The notes below the pieces were generated by a model that was not told the origin of the DNA, did not search any database, and was given only the letters and a program-made list of their open reading frames with translations. The position numbers were made by a program, and so were the translations under genes. A stretch of 9,105 nt of DNA, taken from positions 1 to 9,105 of the forward strand of contig CALJUC010000315.1 of NCBI GenBank assembly GCA_937975585.1. Direction: 5' to 3'. Of the stretch, positions 6,351 to 9,105 are shown piece by piece (positions within the stretch are counted from its first letter, which is position 1; the number at the start of each line of letters is the position of its first letter). This DNA is from an uncultured Moraxella sp. (lineage in GTDB: Bacteria; Pseudomonadota; Gammaproteobacteria; Pseudomonadales; Moraxellaceae).

Positions 6351-6558
6351 GTTAGTTTCACGGTGACTTATCGGTTAACAACGACGTTAGAGTAGGTATC
6401 ACTTTTTATAGCATAGTGCTGATGACATTAAGTCAGTCACTGTTTATCTCAGGTTGCATACCTTGATGCTGCTTTGTCTTAGTCGTATCGGCTTATGAAT
6501 AGTTTAAGCTGATAGACGTATTATATTGACAAAATAAGCAGATAACATCGCTTGTTTA

Positions 6559-6587
6559 TTGACCATGTTTTATATTTTATTGGTAAT
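6559..6587 (+). promoter_or_regulatory. Candidate proximal promoter for ilvIH
   Basis: TTGACC (6559-6564, five of six) is followed after 17 bases by GGTAAT (6582-6587, four of six) in a very AT-rich context. A start near 6594 would give a leader of about 75 bases. A perfect TTGACA at 6526-6531 lacks a good -10 at normal spacing. Only one of the candidates need be real. Confidence 0.35.
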
Positions 6588-6599
6588 CCTATATCGTGA

Positions 6600-6640
6600 C
6601 TTGCGTGTGCCCAAGCCACCGCTTGCATAGATATGGCAAG
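6600..6640 (+). promoter_or_regulatory. Alternating complementary segments before the ilvI ribosome binding site
   Basis: Four short segments alternate in complementarity: CTTGC (6600-6604), CAAGC (6612-6616), GCTTGC (6621-6626) and GCAAG (6636-6640). Each neighbouring pair can form a 4-5 bp stem (the last is extended by CAT/ATG with one bulged G), but neighbouring stems exclude each other. The layout is attenuator-like, yet the stems are short and no T run follows, so any effect would be on translation. Confidence 0.3.
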
Positions 6641-6658
6641 ATGCGATGTAACAACAAG

Positions 6659-6673
6659 AAGGTGATAACCGTG
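6659..6673 (+). promoter_or_regulatory. Strong ribosome binding site that fixes the ilvI start at GTG 6671
   Basis: AAGGTGAT (6659-6666) matches the 16S anti-Shine-Dalgarno region closely, notably GGTGAT, and is followed after 4 bases by GTG. The open frame continues upstream to 6596, but that stretch has no comparable site and encodes residues unlike the family. Confidence 0.75.
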
Positions 6674-8493
6674 AGCGAGACAACCCAATCTCCCAACATG
6701 ACGGGTGAGAATTATAGTCCCGATGCCGCCGTTAATTTCGATAAGAAAACGCAAGCGGTTGAACAAGGTTTGCCGGTGATGCTGTCCGGTGGTGAAATGT
6801 TAGTACAAGCCCTAATTGATGAAGGTGTTGAGTACATCTTCGGTTATCCAGGTGGTGCAGTACTGCATATTTACGATGCCTTATTCAAACAAGACAAAAT
6901 TGAACATATCCTAGTACGCCACGAACAAGCTGCAGGCCACATGGCCGATGCGTATAGTCGTGTAACAGGTCAAACGGGTGTGGTATTAGCGACATCTGGC
7001 CCAGGTGCGACCAATACTGTTACCGCAATCGCGACCGCGTTTATGGACTCAATCCCAATGGTTGTGATTGCCGGTCAGGTACCAGCCAGTCTAATCGGTG
7101 ATGATGCCTTCCAAGAAACCGATATGATTGGTGTATCACGTCCAATCGTTAAGCATAGCTTCCAAGTACGTCATGCAAGCGAAATCCCAGAAATTGTGCG
7201 TAAAGCCTTCTATATCGCAAGCTCTGGTCGTCCAGGGCCGGTTGTTATCGATGTACCAAAAGATAAGACAGCACCGAACGAAAAATTCCCATACCATTTC
7301 CCTGAAACGGTAACCTTGCGTTCGTATCAGCCATCGACTCGTGGTCATGCTGGTCAAATCCGTAAAGCGACTGAGATGCTACTATCAGCCAAGCGTCCAA
7401 TGCTTTACTCAGGTGGTGGTGTTATCGCCAGTAACGCAAATGAAGAATTAACTGAGTTAGCGCGTTTGCTTAACTTACCAGTAACCAATACCTTGATGGG
7501 TCTAGGTGGTTATCCAGGTTCTGATCGTCAGTTCTTGGGTATGTTGGGTATGCATGGTACTTATGAAGCCAACCTTGCCATGCACAATGCTGACGTAATC
7601 TTGGCGATTGGCGCGCGTTTTGATGACCGCGTGACCAACAACGTCCAAAAATTCTGTCCAAATGCCAAAATCATTCACATTGATATTGACCCAGCGTCTA
7701 TTTCAAAAACTATCAACGCGCATATTCCAATCGTTGGTGATGTGAAAAATGTATTAAATGAGATGCTAGGTATTATCAAAGAAAGTAGCACCCGTCTAGA
7801 CCAAGCCGCGTTAAATGACTGGTGGTCACAAATCAATGAATGGCGTAAACGTCATGGCCTACGCTACGACAAAGACGACAGCAATGGTATGAAACCACAG
7901 CACGTTGTTGAGAAATTATATGAGTTGACCAATGGTAAAGCCATTATCACCTCAGACGTTGGTCAGCATCAAATGTTTGCCGCGCTATACTACAAGTATG
8001 ACGAACCACGTCAATGGTTGAACTCTGGCGGTTTGGGCACCATGGGCGTTGGTCTACCTTATGCAATGGCTGCCAAATTGGCTGAACCTGAGCGTGATGT
8101 CGTGTGTATCACCGGTGAAGGCTCAATTCAGATGAACATCCAAGAATTGTCAACCTGTTTACAATATGATTTACCGGTTAAATTCTAAACCTAAACAACG
8201 CACAGTTGGGTATGGTCAAACAATGGCAAGACATGATTTATGAAGGTCGCCATTCAAACTCATACATGGAGTCATTACCAGACTTCGTAAAACTTGCTGA
8301 AGCCTATGGGCATGTGGGTATCCGTATCACAGACCCAGCCAAACTTGATGAAGAGTTGGCGCGCGCGATGGCGATGAAAGATAGATTGGTATTTATTGAT
8401 GTGATTGTGGATCGTAATGAGCATGTTTACCCAATGCAGATTGCAGGGCAATCCATGCGTGATATGTGGTTAGCCAAAGGGGAGCGTAGCTAA
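6671..8493 (+). pseudogene. ilvI: Acetohydroxyacid synthase large subunit, interrupted by a one-base frameshift
   Basis: The large subunit condenses pyruvate with pyruvate or 2-oxobutyrate using ThDP, Mg2+ and FAD, the first common step of branched-chain amino acid synthesis. From GTG 6671 the frame covers FGYPGGAVLHIYDAL, the VRHEQAAGHMAD block with catalytic Glu85, TSGPGATNTVTAIATAFMDSIP, RPIVKHSF, MLGMHGTYEAN, HIDIDPASISKT and SDVGQHQMFAALYY, up to GEGSIQMNIQELSTCLQYDLPVK. It then shifts: AAA TTC TAA (8180-8188) stops translation after 505 codons. In the frame one base back the protein resumes as ILNLNNAQLGMVKQWQDMIYEGRHS and runs to TAA 8491-8493. Adding one base gives an intact protein of about 607 residues (E. 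coli IlvI 574, plus an N-terminal tail of about 35). The truncated product would lack the NN half of the ThDP/Mg2+ motif and should be inactive. No other damage is visible. Confidence 0.9.
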
Positions 8494-8984
8494 TGAAACA
8501 TTTAATCTCCGTATTAATGGAAAATGAAGCTGGTTCGCTTTCGCGCGTGGTGGGATTATTCTCACAACGTGGTTATAATATCGAAACATTAAACGTAGCA
8601 CCAACCGATGATCCAACATTGTCGCGCTTGACCTTGACCACAGATACCGATGCCAATAAAATCGAACAGATTACGAAGCAATTGCATAAATTGATTGAAG
8701 TGGTTAAAGTAACTACCTTGACCGACACAGTGCACGTTGAACGCGAACTCATGTTGATTAAGGTGCGTGCAACTGGCAGCAATCGTGAAGAAGTTCGTCG
8801 TACTGCGGATATCTTCCGCGCCCAAATTGTGGATGTAACGCCGAATGTATATACCATCCAAATCGTTGGCGATACCGAAAAATTAGATGGCTTTGTCGAA
8901 ATCATGGGTCGTGATAAGATTTTGGAAGTCGTACGCTCAGGTGTAATCGGTATTGCGCGTGGTGAAAAAACCTTAGCTGTATAA
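8493..8984 (+). CDS. ilvH: Acetohydroxyacid synthase small (regulatory) subunit
   Basis: IlvH binds the IlvI catalytic subunit, raises its activity and confers valine feedback inhibition. The 163-residue product matches the E. coli length. An N-terminal ACT domain (about 1-75) contains SVLMENEAGSLSRVVGLFSQ (6-25), RGYNIETLNVAPTDDPTLSR (26-45) and KQLHKLIEVVKV; Gly14 and Asn29 lie in the region where valine binds in this family. The C-terminal domain holds VERELMLIKVRA, REEVRRTADIFRAQIVDVTP and EVVRSGVIGIARG. Its ATG overlaps the ilvI TAA by one base (A at 8493) and has a GGGGAG ribosome binding site inside the end of ilvI. This indicates translational coupling, so premature termination in ilvI about 300 bases upstream could also lower ilvH expression. 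The gene itself is intact. Confidence 0.97.
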   Translation: MKHLISVLMENEAGSLSRVVGLFSQRGYNIETLNVAPTDDPTLSRLTLTTDTDANKIEQITKQLHKLIEVVKVTTLTDTVHVERELMLIKVRATGSNREEVRRTADIFRAQIVDVTPNVYTIQIVGDTEKLDGFVEIMGRDKILEVVRSGVIGIARGEKTLAV

Positions 8985-9020
8985 GTAAGCAATATCATTT
9001 ATTATAGCATTTTGCTAATC

Positions 9021-9047
9021 AACAGCGGTCATTGGTACCGCTGTTTT
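9021..9047 (+). terminator. Intrinsic terminator after ilvH
   Basis: AACAGCGGT (9021-9029) pairs with ACCGCTGTT (9037-9045) around CATTGGT, followed by a short T run (9044-9047). The stem is GC-rich enough but the U tract is short, so termination may be partial. A smaller hairpin, TAGCA/TGCTA (9005-9017), precedes it. Confidence 0.7.
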
Positions 9048-9092
9048 GTAACTTTTAACCCCCATAGCTGTTAACCTCAAAAGGAAAGGAAC

Positions 9093-9105
9093 ATGAGCTT
9101 AAATA
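9093..9105 (+). CDS. Start of an unidentified downstream gene (cut by window edge)
   Basis: ATG at 9093-9095 begins MSLN and runs off the window. A purine-rich AAGGAAAGGA site (9081-9090) directly upstream is a convincing ribosome binding site. In related organisms ilvC may follow ilvH, but these four residues do not show that, so I leave the gene unnamed. Confidence 0.5.

Larger units (their letters stand above)
5994..6670. other. 677-base regulatory spacer between the DUF4124 gene and ilvI
   Basis: No convincing protein gene lies here on either strand. The left 70 bases carry the minus-strand promoter of the DUF4124 gene. The rest is AT-rich in 6120-6580 and contains a tandem 12-bp repeat, a 9-bp inverted repeat, two candidate plus-strand promoters, a leucine-rich mini-ORF and alternating complementary segments next to the ilvI ribosome binding site, each described separately. 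In E. coli a long AT-rich region upstream of ilvIH binds Lrp; a similar role here is inference only. Confidence 0.6.

Noticed and set aside
6596..6670. ilvI starting at GTG 6596
   Set aside because: The extra 25 residues do not resemble the family, and the strong ribosome binding site at 6659-6666 points to GTG 6671.
6521..6766. 81-codon minus-strand frame across the ilvI start
   Set aside because: It overlaps the conserved ilvI N-terminus and leader, has no ribosome binding site and has no recognisable product.
8174..8212. Programmed -1 ribosomal frameshifting to join the two ilvI halves
   Set aside because: The junction codons AAA TTC TAA do not form an X XXY YYZ slippery heptamer, no strong stimulatory hairpin is evident, and acetohydroxyacid synthase is not known to be made this way. 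A simple deletion or sequence error explains it better.
8206..8493. Independent small gene starting at TTG 8206
   Set aside because: Its sequence is the C-terminal end of IlvI and it has no ribosome binding site; it is the tail of the frameshifted gene.
8573..8998. Long minus-strand frame opposite ilvH
   Set aside because: It is a shadow of the clearly conserved ilvH frame, and its Ser/Thr/Ile-rich translation matches no family I know.

Overview
The window reads as ordinary chromosomal DNA of a gammaproteobacterium. The moderate base composition, with AT-rich spacers, and the character of the queuosine, Nnr and acetohydroxyacid synthase proteins suggest the Moraxellaceae (Moraxella, Faucicola or Psychrobacter relatives). 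That placement is inferred from remembered protein families, not from a search. I see no tRNA, rRNA, insertion sequence, phage gene or CRISPR array.

Left block (1-3677, all minus strand): this holds the last three steps of queuosine tRNA modification. In transcription order it runs queG, a hot-dog-fold thioesterase gene, queA, an undescribed 51-residue basic ORF, and tgt, which is cut by the window edge. Tgt inserts preQ1 into tRNA, QueA converts it to epoxyqueuosine, and QueG reduces that to queuosine. The block looks like at least three transcription units, because good -10 elements lie before queG, before the thioesterase gene (with queA following after 29 bases) and before the small ORF.

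Middle block (3678-5993): nnr, the bifunctional NAD(P)HX epimerase/dehydratase, is divergent from queG. It converges on a secreted DUF4124 protein gene, with a strong bidirectional terminator between them.

Right block (5994-9105): a 677-base spacer contains several inverted and direct repeats and short complementary segments next to a ribosome binding site. It leads into ilvI and ilvH, the two subunits of acetohydroxyacid synthase (first common step of valine, leucine and isoleucine synthesis). In this sequence ilvI is broken by a one-base deletion near position 8182 that stops translation inside the thiamine-diphosphate motif. Everything on either side is well conserved, so this is either a very recent mutation or a sequence error. 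A hairpin terminator follows ilvH, and a new gene starts at the right edge.

I found no clear novel multi-gene system. The items most worth checking are the ilvI frameshift, the small ORF between queA and tgt, and the structured ilvIH leader.
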